A DNA stretch of 64,000 nucleotides, from NCBI RefSeq assembly GCF_947495995.1, contig NZ_CANMAX010000001.1, positions 868,001 through 932,000 of the forward strand, in the 5' to 3' direction. This DNA is from an uncultured Tenacibaculum sp. (GTDB lineage Bacteria > Bacteroidota > Bacteroidia > Flavobacteriales > Flavobacteriaceae). Under the pieces are notes generated by a model. The model saw nothing but the letters and a program-made list of their open reading frames with translations. It searched no databases and was not told the DNA's origin. The position numbers and the translations under genes were made by a program. Below, in pieces: positions 16,215 to 25,792 of this stretch (positions within the stretch are counted from its first letter, which is position 1; every line of letters begins with the position of its first letter).

Positions 16215-19200
16215 ATGAAAACAAAACTTTTAATTATAGTTTTTAGCATTATTTATGGATACTTTTTTAGCCAAGTTAATGCGCAAATTGCTACTTCAAA
16301 AGCAGCATCAGTATTAGATTTTAGTTTTGAGTCTTTACAAGTACCTGATTTAAAAGGGAGTCAAACAACAAAGGCAATTATCACGATATCTCCAGATGGA
16401 AAAGAGAATTCTTTTTTAACAAGATCAGTATCAGGGATAGAAATCGTAGAAAATGAAAATAACAGTGAAATAAAAAAGAATCAGTTATGGTGGGTTGTTC
16501 AAGATTTTAAACATCAAGCCTTTGCTTTAGTAAGTGTAGAGAATGGTGCTGATTGGATTTACTTACAAGAAACGAATGGAGCTTATTCACCAGTTATAGC
16601 TACTAATGATATTGTAGAAAATGAATATATAGATGATAATTATTTCTTTGAATTTGTAATGCCATACAATACTCAGGAAGACAAACATTATATAATTCAA
16701 AGTGCAGCTAAAGCTAATAATTATTTAAAAGCAGTTGCTGAAAATATTAGTATAGAAAGCTTACAAACAGAAAATTCTACATCTTTTACTTTTGAATTCA
16801 ACACTTTTAAATCTTTTGAAAATCAGTATATAGCTGTGCCAACGTATAGTTCTAATGCTCATATTATAGAAAATATTGCTGATTCAGATAATAAATTTAC
16901 AAGAATTACGACGGATGATTTTTTAGCCCCTATTGAAGACAATACAGCCATTATTGGTTCAGGAAATATAACAACTTTGGTAGAAGGAGGAACAGAAGAT
17001 ATGTTTCAAGTAGTTTTTAATGATAAAGCTGCTGCCAAATTAGGTTTGTTAGATTATAATGTAAGTGTTTATAGTAAAGAAGCATTACAATCACCAGGAT
17101 CGAGGTTACTTACTTCTGGAATTGAAAAAAGAGACAATGGTATTATCTATATTTTTAATAAAGGTAAAGAAGTTGCTACAGAATTCGCACCTAATTTACC
17201 GATATATTTTGGTCACGAAAGTGGAAAACTATTGGCAAAACAAGGCGATAAACAACATGTCTTAAAAGGAGTTCCTACCCCTATTTTATTGAATAGTGAT
17301 AACGGAAAATTTAACAGATTTCTATCGATAGTTAGAAGAGGTACTATTGATATATCATATAAGCCACAAGCAATTTTAGTGAGTGGTACTGATTTTGGAA
17401 CAGTAAATGCTCCAAACGAACATACTACAGATCCTCAATTCTCTTTTGCTCCTTCAGGAAGACCAACAAATACCTTCGATTGGAGACAAGAATATTATTC
17501 AATGGCTTATGATGCTGCAGGAATTCGTACTGCGGTAAATGTAAAAAGTCCTTTTTATTCCAATGAACTTAATTTAAGACCTATTTCTTCTAAGTTTTCA
17601 GTAGATGGTACTTATCAAGGAGGAGAAGATTTTAGTTCTATTGATGGATGGGAATTTGTACAAATGGATTTTGGATATGACAAATTAGGAAATCAAAAAA
17701 GCGAACTGAGAGGAGAACCATACTTCGTATTGTACAACCGTTTTACAGGAAAATTACGTGTATTCTTATACGTTTATAACGGAACCATTGCTAACTTTTT
17801 AAAAGTATCTATATTAGATAAACAAACAGCTACGTATTCTGGTCAATATCATCAACCAAGATTATGGGCAAGTTATTTACAAGGAAAAGCCTTAGATAAT
17901 CCATTTTTAGGAGCTCCAGAATACAGTAAATACATTGAATTAAGCGGAACAAATAAAGGGAAGTTTTATTATGTAGATTTTACGTTTAATTATGATCCAT
18001 GTACCTGTTTCTTTGAATCTAACTTACAAATAAAAGTAGATAAAGTTACCCGTGGAACAATGGAAATTGTGGGGAAAACTCTAGGTGGAAGTATTCCTGC
18101 AGGTGCTGATGGTTATGATGAATGGATGGATAAATCAGATTCTTTTTTAACTGGGGTTTTAGATGCGCCTTTTGGAGAGCAATCTCAAAGTTTAGGAGAT
18201 ATAAGTTTAACTAGTTTAAACCAATGGAACAATACACCTTGGAGTAATGAAACTGAATTTACCATACCAGGTAGAAAAGTACCCGATTGGGAACGCGAAG
18301 CATTACGTTTACAATATGAAGGTACAAAAAAGATGTCTGCTGGTGATTTTACTTCTGCTTTTGGAAAAGGGGTTAAAGCAATAGGAGAAACAATGGATGC
18401 TGTCGATGGAGCAACTGAAGCTAGTGGTGGAAAAAAAGTTAAAGCAATTGGTGAATTATTAGATGCTGCAGGTACAGCAGTAAAAGGAAAAGGTAGAGCT
18501 ATGACAGCAGCTGCAGTAAAACTAAGATTAGATAATTTAGAAGATGAACCAGATAAAGTAATTCCATTACAATTTCCAGATCCTCAACCAAGTTTGGTGT
18601 TTGCAGAATTAGCGGCTAAAGGTTCACTTACTATAGAATCTAATATTTTTAAAGATGTTATAATTACAACTCCTGGTTCAGAAAATGCAGAATTTGCTCC
18701 AATTGAAGCTGGAAATGGAACTAAAGGAGCATTTCCTTACTACAATGAATCTTTAGGTGTTTTTAACTTAGTATTTACCCCTAAAGTAGCTGTAAGTGTT
18801 GTGAAAAACGTGGAAAATAGATTCGGAGCACATTTACGTTTACTACAAAAACCATATGTAACTACGAATATGGATAATGTTTCAGGAACTGAATTTGGTT
18901 TCTTTATGGCCAATTATGTAGTTACAACCTATAACAAAGAAGGATATTCTATAAATTCTGTTCGAACAAAACCTTTTTTAATTTCAAATGGTACTAATGT
19001 AGATAATTCTATTCCTACGACTTTAGATATTACTGATTTACTAGATGAAGATATCTTGGAAGAAAATATGGGTACAGAAATCATTTCAGCAAATAACTTT
19101 AAAAATTGGATTTCTGTGACTTTGGAAATTGATTATATGGGACTTTCTGGTGTTGGTGAAAGCGGACAACAAAATGCAGAAATGATAAGACAATCATATG

Positions 19201-19769
19201 ATGCTATTACTGAATTTTCTTATGATGAAGTAAGTGTTGATGTTGCAGATTTAAATCAAACTGCAGAAGAAAAAGCTAATGAGAACTTTGCTGTTTCTTA
19301 TCCTGGAATTGATAATCCAATCTGGGGAGAAAACTACATTATTACTAAAAATACAGAAGGTTTTGAAAGTAAAATGGGAGATTTTTGTAGAAACTCAGTC
19401 CCTTTTATAAATAAAGCTAAACGTAGTTCTGTAAAAAATAAGAGAACTCACAAAGCAAAAGTAACTGTAGTGAATAAAGAAGACGATATTATCAATAATT
19501 TAGAAGAATTTACGGTTTCAGCATACCCAAATCCAAGTACTAGTTTTTTTAATATCAACTATAAAACTTTAGCAAAAGGAGAAATTTTATTTTCCGTATC
19601 AGATTTGAATGGACGTATTATTTTATCACATAAAGACATAGCTAAAGATAAAGGAGAACAAAAAGAAGCTCACATTGATTTACAAAATTTAGAAGGTATT
19701 TACATGTTAAATATTCAGTTTGAAAACGGTAAAAATTACACGATCAAACTAGTTAAAAAGAACTATTAA
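16215..19769 (+). CDS. Large T9SS-secreted protein of unknown function
   Basis: This 1184-residue protein has a signal peptide (about 1-23, FSIIYGYFFSQVNAQ). The C-terminal end from about residue 1105 is a type A sorting domain for type IX secretion: AYPNPSTSFFNINY, then SVSDLNGRII, GIYMLNIQFENGK and a Lys-rich end IKLVKKNY. The middle has no domain I recognise: a beta-rich region (about 400-620) with DFGYDKLGNQKSELRGEP, then an Ala/Gly/Lys helical stretch (about 690-770, KKVKAIGELLDAAGTAVKGKG). The large size and co-transcription with the fibre-like gene suggest a surface-exposed or released complex. A terminator follows at 19786. Confidence 0.75.
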   Translation: MKTKLLIIVFSIIYGYFFSQVNAQIATSKAASVLDFSFESLQVPDLKGSQTTKAIITISPDGKENSFLTRSVSGIEIVENENNSEIKKNQLWWVVQDFKHQAFALVSVENGADWIYLQETNGAYSPVIATNDIVENEYIDDNYFFEFVMPYNTQEDKHYIIQSAAKANNYLKAVAENISIESLQTENSTSFTFEFNTFKSFENQYIAVPTYSSNAHIIENIADSDNKFTRITTDDFLAPIEDNTAIIGSGNITTLVEGGTEDMFQVVFNDKAAAKLGLLDYNVSVYSKEALQSPGSRLLTSGIEKRDNGIIYIFNKGKEVATEFAPNLPIYFGHESGKLLAKQGDKQHVLKGVPTPILLNSDNGKFNRFLSIVRRGTIDISYKPQAILVSGTDFGTVNAPNEHTTDPQFSFAPSGRPTNTFDWRQEYYSMAYDAAGIRTAVNVKSPFYSNELNLRPISSKFSVDGTYQGGEDFSSIDGWEFVQMDFGYDKLGNQKSELRGEPYFVLYNRFTGKLRVFLYVYNGTIANFLKVSILDKQTATYSGQYHQPRLWASYLQGKALDNPFLGAPEYSKYIELSGTNKGKFYYVDFTFNYDPCTCFFESNLQIKVDKVTRGTMEIVGKTLGGSIPAGADGYDEWMDKSDSFLTGVLDAPFGEQSQSLGDISLTSLNQWNNTPWSNETEFTIPGRKVPDWEREALRLQYEGTKKMSAGDFTSAFGKGVKAIGETMDAVDGATEASGGKKVKAIGELLDAAGTAVKGKGRAMTAAAVKLRLDNLEDEPDKVIPLQFPDPQPSLVFAELAAKGSLTIESNIFKDVIITTPGSENAEFAPIEAGNGTKGAFPYYNESLGVFNLVFTPKVAVSVVKNVENRFGAHLRLLQKPYVTTNMDNVSGTEFGFFMANYVVTTYNKEGYSINSVRTKPFLISNGTNVDNSIPTTLDITDLLDEDILEENMGTEIISANNFKNWISVTLEIDYMGLSGVGESGQQNAEMIRQSYDAITEFSYDEVSVDVADLNQTAEEKANENFAVSYPGIDNPIWGENYIITKNTEGFESKMGDFCRNSVPFINKAKRSSVKNKRTHKAKVTVVNKEDDIINNLEEFTVSAYPNPSTSFFNINYKTLAKGEILFSVSDLNGRIILSHKDIAKDKGEQKEAHIDLQNLEGIYMLNIQFENGKNYTIKLVKKNY

Positions 19770-19785
19770 TTTTTAATTGTTCCAC

Positions 19786-19825
19786 AACTTCCCTATCGAA
19801 TTAATTTCTTTAGGGAAGTTTTTAT
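19786..19825 (+). terminator. Intrinsic terminator of the secreted-protein operon
   Basis: The stem AACTTCCCTA / TAGGGAAGTT with an AT-rich loop and T tail lies 17 bp after the stop codon at 19769. Confidence 0.82.
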
Positions 19826-19929
19826 TTACGGTAGTTTATATTATTGTTACGTTTTAATGATTTCCTATTTTAATAAGAGCAAAACACTAGTTTTACCTAC
19901 ATAAATAAATATGAAAATGATTATTTACA

Positions 19930-21801
19930 ATGAAAACATTGGCTTTAGGCTTTAGTATTGTTTTTATTATATTTTACTTCAACAAAGCAACAGCTCAAAA
20001 TAAGCAAATAGTAGATAGTTTGCTGCAAATTGTGAATACTAAAAGTACAGATACTACTCTGATTAAGGCTTATAACGATTTAGGTATTCAATATGCTAGT
20101 TCAAATCATTTCAAAGCGAAAAAGTTTATAAGAAAAGCATTACGAATTGCTCATAAAATTAAGGCACCCAGAGGAATTGCTGGATCAAGTAACTGTTTAG
20201 GTATAGTTTATTATTATCAAAAAGAATACGATTCTGCGTTAGTGCATTTTAAAAAAGCACTTTTTCTTAATAAAAAAGTAAACCATTTATGGGGACAAGC
20301 CTCTGCCTTACATCAAATTGGAGCTGTGCAAAATTTTCAAAGTAATTATTTTGAAGCTATTGAGAGTTTTAAACAATCAGGAACATTATTTTTAAAACTC
20401 AAAGACTCTATTTCGTATATAAAATCTATTGAAAATACTGGAGTTTCTTATTTATTAATGCGACACGATAAAAAAAGTTTAGAGCATTTATTCAAAGCAA
20501 ATAAATTATATGAAAAACGTGGAAATCCTTTAGGTTTAGGAAGAACAAATATTCAAATTAGTAATGTCTTAATTCGTCAAAAAGAATACTCTAAAGCATT
20601 AGAATTTTTAGAGAAAGCGCTACCACAAATTATTCAAGGAGGTAATAAAATACACCTGCTAGTTTTACTAAAAAATAAAGGTATTGCTTTGAAAGGAATT
20701 AAAGCGTTTGATAGAGCTTTAGAATTTTATAATCAAGCATTAAAAATAGCACGAAATATAAATCATAACAAAAGAATCTGTGCTTTACAGTCTCTTATAG
20801 GTGATTTATATTATGAAAGAAAACAGTATGAAAAAGCAATAACTATTCAAAAAGAAGCTTTAAAAAATTATCCAAAATCAGATTATAAAGACAAGAGTTA
20901 TACAAGTATTGGATTGGCAAATTCTTTTTTAAAATTGAATAAATTGGATTCTGCTGTGTATTATGCAGAAGGAGCATTACCATTATCCAAAAAAGCAATG
21001 CGTTTAGATTTAGAAAAAGACGCTGTAGAAATACTTGCAGGCATCGCAGAGCAAAAAAAAGACACTGCTAAAAGCTACGCTTATTTTAAACAGATATCGT
21101 TGCTTAAAGACTCTATAAATGCGATTGAAAAACAAAAACAAGCAAGAGAATTACGAGCAAAGTTTGAGTTTGACAAAAAAGAGAGAAAAATTAAAACGCT
21201 TACCAAAATAAATCAGCAAGCAAAGCAGAAGCATATTGTATTGATAATTGTCTCTTTTTTAGGAATTTTTCTTTTATCCTATTTCGTACTTATCTTCCAA
21301 AGAAAGCAAAAACAATCGTGCATAGAAAAATACTTTTTAAATAAAGAATTATTGAAGAAAGATGAAGAATTACAAGAAAAAAGCAAGCAGTTAACTTCAA
21401 ATTCGCTACACTTAGCTAATAAAAACAAGGCGTTAAAAGTACTAAAGAAAGAAGTAGAAAGCATTAAATATGCAGAAGATCAAAATACCCAATACAATTA
21501 CCAAAAACTTCTTCAAACCATAAATTTTAATATGACAGAAGATAAAGATTGGGATAATTTTAAAAAGTATTTTGAACAACTACATAACGATTTTTATAGT
21601 ACAATTAAAAATAAATACCCGAGTGTAACTGCCAATGAACTGAGATTGATGGCTTTATTGAAAATGAATTTATCAACCAAAGAAATAGCAGGAATTTTAA
21701 ATGTTACTCAAGAAGGTGTAAGAAAAGCAAGGTATCGACTTCGAAAAAAACTAAAAATAGAGTCGAATACAATGCTTTTAGATATGGTATTAAATATTTA
21801 A
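19930..21801 (+). CDS. Membrane-anchored TPR regulator with LuxR-type helix-turn-helix
   Basis: This 623-residue protein has a signal or membrane segment at 5-22 and tetratricopeptide repeats from about 40 to 390 (for example GIVYYYQKEYDSALVHFKKAL, GDLYYERKQYEKAI). A single transmembrane helix follows at about 435-456 and a coiled coil at about 460-512. The C-terminal DNA-binding domain (567-612) reads TANELRLMALLKMNLSTKEIAGILNVTQEGVRKARYRLRKKL, a LuxR/GerE-like HTH. This architecture is frequent in Bacteroidetes and is thought to link periplasmic signals to transcription. It lies just after the secreted-protein operon and could regulate it, which is inference. Its stop overlaps the convergent TerB-like gene by 4 nt. 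Confidence 0.85.
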   Translation: MKTLALGFSIVFIIFYFNKATAQNKQIVDSLLQIVNTKSTDTTLIKAYNDLGIQYASSNHFKAKKFIRKALRIAHKIKAPRGIAGSSNCLGIVYYYQKEYDSALVHFKKALFLNKKVNHLWGQASALHQIGAVQNFQSNYFEAIESFKQSGTLFLKLKDSISYIKSIENTGVSYLLMRHDKKSLEHLFKANKLYEKRGNPLGLGRTNIQISNVLIRQKEYSKALEFLEKALPQIIQGGNKIHLLVLLKNKGIALKGIKAFDRALEFYNQALKIARNINHNKRICALQSLIGDLYYERKQYEKAITIQKEALKNYPKSDYKDKSYTSIGLANSFLKLNKLDSAVYYAEGALPLSKKAMRLDLEKDAVEILAGIAEQKKDTAKSYAYFKQISLLKDSINAIEKQKQARELRAKFEFDKKERKIKTLTKINQQAKQKHIVLIIVSFLGIFLLSYFVLIFQRKQKQSCIEKYFLNKELLKKDEELQEKSKQLTSNSLHLANKNKALKVLKKEVESIKYAEDQNTQYNYQKLLQTINFNMTEDKDWDNFKKYFEQLHNDFYSTIKNKYPSVTANELRLMALLKMNLSTKEIAGILNVTQEGVRKARYRLRKKLKIESNTMLLDMVLNI

Positions 21802-22232
21802 ACAGCGTTTACTTTTTTAATAGCAGTTGTAAAATCATCCAAATCGTTATCATTCATTACTAAGTGAATAGCTTCGTCGCAAACTTTTTCAACATTATCT
21901 AAAGGAAAAGTCAAAGCAGTAGCTACTTTTCGTAACAAAACAACTTCCTTTTTAGTAACATCATCGTCAGCAAAAATCATTTTTGTTAGCAAGTATAAAC
22001 GTTCAATACTTTCATCGTATCCTACAGGTGGATTTACAGGATATGCATCCGGATTTTCAAGTATCTTTTTATACTCTTCTTCAGTAATATTTAATTTTCT
22101 CGCAGCTCTATCTAATAAACCTTGTTCTCCTTCAGTAATGTTATTATCTGCTAATGCAATTTTAACAACACTAGCAAAATAACCGATTTCTTGTTTGTGT
22201 TTTCCGCTGGCGTATAAATCTGATATAGACAT
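21798..22232 (-). CDS. TerB-like (tellurite resistance family) protein
   Basis: This 144-residue all-helical protein has the TerB pattern: an N-terminal helix, then KIALADNNITEGEQGLLDRAARKL and, about 60 residues later, KMIFADDDVTKKEVVLLRKVATAL. Each copy has an acidic (A)DDxVT/NNxIT-type loop that is thought to bind metal in the family. TerB-like proteins occur widely as stand-alone cytoplasmic proteins of unclear function, and no other ter genes are nearby. The start at 22232 is the first ATG. It is convergent with, and overlaps by 4 nt, the TPR regulator gene. Confidence 0.72.
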   Translation of the reverse strand: MSISDLYASGKHKQEIGYFASVVKIALADNNITEGEQGLLDRAARKLNITEEEYKKILENPDAYPVNPPVGYDESIERLYLLTKMIFADDDVTKKEVVLLRKVATALTFPLDNVEKVCDEAIHLVMNDNDLDDFTTAIKKVNAV

Positions 22233-22401
22233 GTTTTGAATTTTTTGTTATGTATAAATTTAATTAATCTTCTATGTTTTTAGATCAAAAAAAAGATGAA
22301 AAGTCACTTTTTACCTAGCTATAATTTAAATATATTTATGAGAAAAGGTTAAAAATTAAACTTTTAGCAATAAATGTTGTCTTAGAAACAAAATCCCTAT
22401 C

Positions 22402-23397
22402 ATGAAACAACTACAATACATAGCCCTTTTTTCAATACTATTTTTTTCGTGCAGTACAGATGAAAATATAGATATTCCAGAACAAAATCAAGATATACCA
22501 ACAATAAAAACCGAGGTAACATACGACGTTACAATTACAAAAGATATTGTATATGCAGAAGGTTTAAGTCACGAATCTATTAACAGTACAAATGCAACAG
22601 TAAAACAATTGAAATTAGATGCTTATGTTCCTAATAATTCAGTAACAAACAGACCAGCAATTTTGTTAATACATGGCGGCGGATTTATTTCTGGATCTAA
22701 AGAAGTTCCACAAATGACCAATTTAGCAAATTACTTTGCATCAAGAGGTTGGGTTGCTTTTTCAATAAACTACAGATTGCAAGGAGATTTAGGAACAGTT
22801 CCGTCTGCTTGGGTTCCTTTTGCGCAAAATAATCTCGATCCAAGTGCTGTAGATCAATTTTTTGCTTTATATCCAGCGAGTAGAGATGCAAAAGCTGCTT
22901 TACGTTGGTTGTATGCCAATGCTAACAATTACAATATCAATACAGATTATATTACTGTTGGTGGAGGTTCTGCAGGCGCTGTTACGGCAACAATGTTAGG
23001 TGTTTCTAGTCCAGAAGATTATACAGAAGAAATTTCAATGACAGTAGATCCAACTTTAGCAACAACAAATCTAGATCAACCAACAAAAGTACATACGGTT
23101 TTAGATTTCTGGGGAAGTGGAATTACTGTGGAAATTTTAAATGATTTATACAACAAACAACGTTTCGATACTTCAGATGCGCCGATAATTATTATGCACG
23201 GAACAGAAGATCCAACAGTTTTATTTAGTGAAGCTGAAAAACTAAGAGACAATTACATTTCAACAGGAGTTAATTATGAATTTTATCCTTTAGAAGGAAA
23301 AGGACATGGACCTTGGAATGCAACAGTTAACAACAAAAGATTAGAAGCTTTGTGTTTCGATTTTATTGTTGAACAACAACAACTTAAAACAGAATAG
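22402..23397 (+). CDS. Lipoprotein alpha/beta hydrolase (esterase/lipase family)
   Basis: This 331-residue protein starts with a lipoprotein signal (MKQLQYIALFSILFFSCSTDEN, lipobox Cys17). The hydrolase core has the oxyanion motif HGGGFISGSK, the nucleophile elbow GGGSAGAV, and a C-terminal acid and His in HGTEDPTVLF and GKGHGPWN. This is the hormone-sensitive lipase/carboxylesterase layout (HGGG plus GxSAG). It probably faces the periplasm or the cell surface and acts on an ester of unknown identity. It resembles the hydrolase at 8241 in architecture (lipobox, HGG, GxSAG). It is monocistronic in appearance. Confidence 0.85.
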   Translation: MKQLQYIALFSILFFSCSTDENIDIPEQNQDIPTIKTEVTYDVTITKDIVYAEGLSHESINSTNATVKQLKLDAYVPNNSVTNRPAILLIHGGGFISGSKEVPQMTNLANYFASRGWVAFSINYRLQGDLGTVPSAWVPFAQNNLDPSAVDQFFALYPASRDAKAALRWLYANANNYNINTDYITVGGGSAGAVTATMLGVSSPEDYTEEISMTVDPTLATTNLDQPTKVHTVLDFWGSGITVEILNDLYNKQRFDTSDAPIIIMHGTEDPTVLFSEAEKLRDNYISTGVNYEFYPLEGKGHGPWNATVNNKRLEALCFDFIVEQQQLKTE

Positions 23398-23597
23398 TAA
23401 TTTATAAAAGGTTCATAACCAATAAAAATACCACTCAATTTTTAAAGCCAGATTAAAATTTTAGCAATAAAACTTTAGCAATCTGTAAAATTAATTTTAA
23501 GAATATTATAGTTGTATTACTATTCGAAAAGTAAGTTTTTTCGATGTCGATTTTAGGTAATTTCACACTCAAATTAACCTATAAATCTTCATTAAAA

Positions 23598-24161
23598 ATG
23601 AAAACTTTTAAATTACTTATTGCAGCAGTAGCTTTAGTAGCTTTTAACAGCTGTCAGAATGATGATACAGTGACTACAGAAACTGTACCAGCAAGTAATC
23701 AAAACCAACAATTTGTTAAAGTAATTGATGTTTCTAACACTCCAGAAGTACAAGAAATTGTAAAAGAATTACAATCTGGTACTAAATTAAATGCAGGTAT
23801 CGTTTCTCAAAGAATCGTAAACTGTACTTTAGATAGCGATATCGGTTGTGGTAGTGAAACTGCATTAGAAATTGAAGAGTATGTAAATACTTCTAACTGT
23901 ATTAGCTTTACTCAAGGATCTTTAATTTTTCCTCCACAAGCAGAGCAATTCACATTCGATTATTCTTACTATATCGATGGTGATTCAGACATTAATTTAG
24001 ATAGATATCAATATCAATTTGATGCGCATATCGCTGAGATCGAGCGTCAAATTAAGCCACAAAAAATCGCTTTTATTCAAGCAGATGCACAAAACGGATG
24101 TTTTAACGAAAGAGGTTGGAATGTAGACCAAGTTGTGTACACAGTAATCTTAGGAAACTAA
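23598..24161 (+). CDS. Lipoprotein of unknown function
   Basis: The start at 23598 gives a textbook lipoprotein signal: MKTFKLLIAAVALVAFNSCQND, with the lipobox cysteine at residue 19. An upstream in-frame ATG at 23544 would put 18 extra residues before the signal and is rejected. The mature protein is about 169 residues. It has four cysteines in two nearby pairs (NCTLDSDIGCGS and NTSNCISF) plus one late (NGCFNERGW), which may form disulfides. I recognise no family. A strong terminator follows at 24190. Confidence 0.65.
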   Translation: MKTFKLLIAAVALVAFNSCQNDDTVTTETVPASNQNQQFVKVIDVSNTPEVQEIVKELQSGTKLNAGIVSQRIVNCTLDSDIGCGSETALEIEEYVNTSNCISFTQGSLIFPPQAEQFTFDYSYYIDGDSDINLDRYQYQFDAHIAEIERQIKPQKIAFIQADAQNGCFNERGWNVDQVVYTVILGN

Positions 24162-24189
24162 GCTACCGAATTTAAGAATTAAGTATACG

Positions 24190-24222
24190 AAAATACCGAT
24201 GGTGAAAACTATCGGTATTTTT
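24190..24222 (+). terminator. Intrinsic terminator of the lipoprotein gene
   Basis: The stem AAATACCGAT / ATCGGTATTT with a GGTGAAAACT loop and T tail lies 29 bp after the stop. Confidence 0.88.
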
Positions 24223-24293
24223 AGTTTTTATATAGCGTATTTCAAAAAATAAAAAGCATAAATTTAACCTATCAACCTTTTAAATAAAGAAAC

Positions 24294-24587
24294 ATGTCTG
24301 GAGGAGATTGGAAAGCAATGTTTAAGGCGATTCAAGACAATGATATTGAATTGTTAACGTATTATTTAAAGTTAGGTATCGATCCTAATTATCAACATCC
24401 AGAGTTTATGGCTTTGCCTTTAGCAGAAGCAATTCGTTATAATCATTTAGAAATGGTAAAACTCTTATTATCCAAAGGAACAAACCCACTTTTAGTAGAG
24501 TTAGAAATAGGAAAATCTATAGTTGAAATAGCTTTACAGAAAGGAAATAAAGAAATTATAGAGCTTATTAAAAGTTATAAAAACTAA
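24294..24587 (+). CDS. Small ankyrin-repeat protein
   Basis: This 97-residue protein consists of about two and a half ankyrin repeats: MFKAIQDNDIELLTYYLKLGIDPNYQ, then PLAEAIRYNHLEMVKLLLSKGTNPLL, then a partial VEIALQKGNKEIIELIKSYKN. There is no signal peptide, so it is cytoplasmic. Ankyrin proteins bind partner proteins; the partner is unknown. It is followed after 6 bp by the TPMT-like methyltransferase gene, so the two are probably co-translated. Confidence 0.82.
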   Translation: MSGGDWKAMFKAIQDNDIELLTYYLKLGIDPNYQHPEFMALPLAEAIRYNHLEMVKLLLSKGTNPLLVELEIGKSIVEIALQKGNKEIIELIKSYKN

Positions 24588-24593
24588 AACAAT

Positions 24594-25190
24594 TTGAGTA
24601 CAACAAAAGATTACTGGTCGCAACGCTACATTGAAGAAAGAACCGGTTGGGATTTAGGTACAGCTTCCCTCCCATTACAAACGTATTTCGATCAATTAAC
24701 CAACAAAGATTTACGCATTTTAATTCCTGGAGCAGGAAACTCTTATGAAGCAGAATATTTACATAAAAACGGATTTTCAAATGTTGAGGTTTTAGACATT
24801 GCAAACGAACCTTTACAAGCATTTACAGAACGAAATCCTGATTTCTCTAAAAATCAACTTTCAGAAGCTGATTTTTTTGAGTTCGAAGATCAATATGACT
24901 TAATTATTGAACAAACATTTTTTTGTTCCTTCCCTCCACTTCCAGAAACTCGAAAAGCTTATGCAAAAAAGATGCACGAGTTATTAAAACCAAACGGAAA
25001 ATTAGTTGGTTTATGGTTTGATATTCCACTAACTGGAGATCTAGAAAAACGTCCATTTGGCGGCGATAAAGAAGAGTATTTGAGTTATTTCTCTGAATAT
25101 TTTGAAGTCTTATCTTTTGAAAAAAGTTACAACTCTGTTCCAGCCAGAAAAGACATAGAGTTATTCGGTATTTTTCAGGTTAAGAAATAG
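24594..25190 (+). CDS. TPMT-family SAM-dependent methyltransferase
   Basis: This 198-residue protein has the thiopurine-methyltransferase layout: an N-terminal YWSQRYIEERTGWDLG, then the SAM-binding LIPGAGNSYEAEYL (motif I), VLDIANEPL, and EQTFFCSFPP. In bacteria this family methylates small thiol-, selenium- or tellurium-type substrates; the actual substrate is unknown. The start is TTG at 24594, with 6 bp after the ankyrin gene stop, and the predicted N-terminus MSTTKDYWSQRY fits the family without any upstream extension. It is the last gene before the repeat-rich insertion region. Confidence 0.82.
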   Translation: MSTTKDYWSQRYIEERTGWDLGTASLPLQTYFDQLTNKDLRILIPGAGNSYEAEYLHKNGFSNVEVLDIANEPLQAFTERNPDFSKNQLSEADFFEFEDQYDLIIEQTFFCSFPPLPETRKAYAKKMHELLKPNGKLVGLWFDIPLTGDLEKRPFGGDKEEYLSYFSEYFEVLSFEKSYNSVPARKDIELFGIFQVKK

Positions 25191-25207
25191 ATTACTATTC
25201 CCGTAAT

Positions 25208-25234
25208 GAGATTCCGAAACAAGTTCGGAATAAC
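25208..25234. repeat. REP-like palindromic element (GAAACAAGTTC core)
   Basis: An inverted repeat with arms ATTCCGAA and TTCGGAAT and the shared core GAAACAAGTTC. Related copies are at 26770-26796 and, with CCCTGAA/TTCAGGG arms, inside mfd at 33401-33428. Confidence 0.65.
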
Positions 25235-25253
25235 GTTTGGCGTGGAACATCAT

Positions 25254-25288
25254 GTTCTCGTCAAGCTGAATTTATTTCAGCTTCTCAT
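25254..25288. repeat. Hairpin repeat, copy 1
   Basis: A hairpin with arms AAGCTGAA and TTCAGCTT, flanked by GTTCTCGTC and CTCAT. The same sequence recurs nearly identically at 26694-26728, preceded in both cases by CGTGGAACAT. Confidence 0.65.
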
Positions 25289-25335
25289 ACTGCTGAGAAT
25301 AGATCTTAATTTTAGGTTGATTAAAAAAATTATAA

Positions 25336-25512
25336 TTCATTCTTTTTTCCATTGATGAAAAAAGAAGCAAAAAAATCTAGTCTTCATAGCTTTTTACACA
25401 TAAAACTCACATCCTCGAAACGTAATGAAAAGAACTCGCTATCGCTCAAACAGCTTTTCATTTTGCTCGTTTCTTGCGGTGGATTTTATGGTTCAATCTA
25501 TGTATGACGTTT
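25336..25512. repeat. Long dispersed repeat, copy R1
   Basis: About 177 bp that recurs as R2 at 26440-26668. Shared blocks include TTTTTTCCATTGATGAAAAA, ACTCACATCCTCGAAACG and AACTCGCTATCGCTCAAACA. No coding frame is visible in either copy. Confidence 0.75.
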
Positions 25513-25738
25513 AAAATACAAGTGTTTATCGTGGAACAATTTCGTTCGTCAAGCTGAATTTACTTGTGCTGAATTTATTTCAGTATTTCAGTTTCTCATG
25601 ATATTGATTTTAAACTTTATAGAACTTCGACCTCAGAGAATCAACGTAAATAAAATAGAGAACAAATTCGTTAAGAAATAAAATCTGTTTGAGGCAACGC
25701 CGAGTTATTTTATTGGTCTCAACTAATGGTCTAAAACC

Positions 25739-25755
25739 CTGCAATTTTATTGCAG
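25739..25755. repeat. Left-end hairpin of the IS200/IS605-type element
   Basis: CTGCAATTTTATTGCAG is a short perfect stem upstream of the transposase gene, followed by CACTTTCAGT. The ACTTTCAGT string recurs in the right-end hairpin at 26268-26288, as expected for subterminal hairpins recognised by TnpA. Confidence 0.55.
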
Positions 25756-25792
25756 CACTTTCAGTTATATGAAAAATTAATACCTTTCAGAT

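Larger units (their letters stand above)
25191..25792. other. Repeat-rich intergenic region left of the insertion sequence
   Basis: No coding capacity is seen. It holds a REP-like inverted repeat (25208-25234), a second hairpin repeat (25254-25288, with AAGCTGAA/TTCAGCTT arms), dispersed repeat copy R1 (25336-25512), a diverged partial hairpin repeat near 25545-25600, and the left end of the IS200/IS605-type element. Confidence 0.7.

Noticed and set aside
18045..18058. Further parS-like sequence GTTACCCGTGGAAC in the 16215 gene
   Set aside because: One fixed position of the core is wrong and it lies in ordinary coding sequence; counted as chance.
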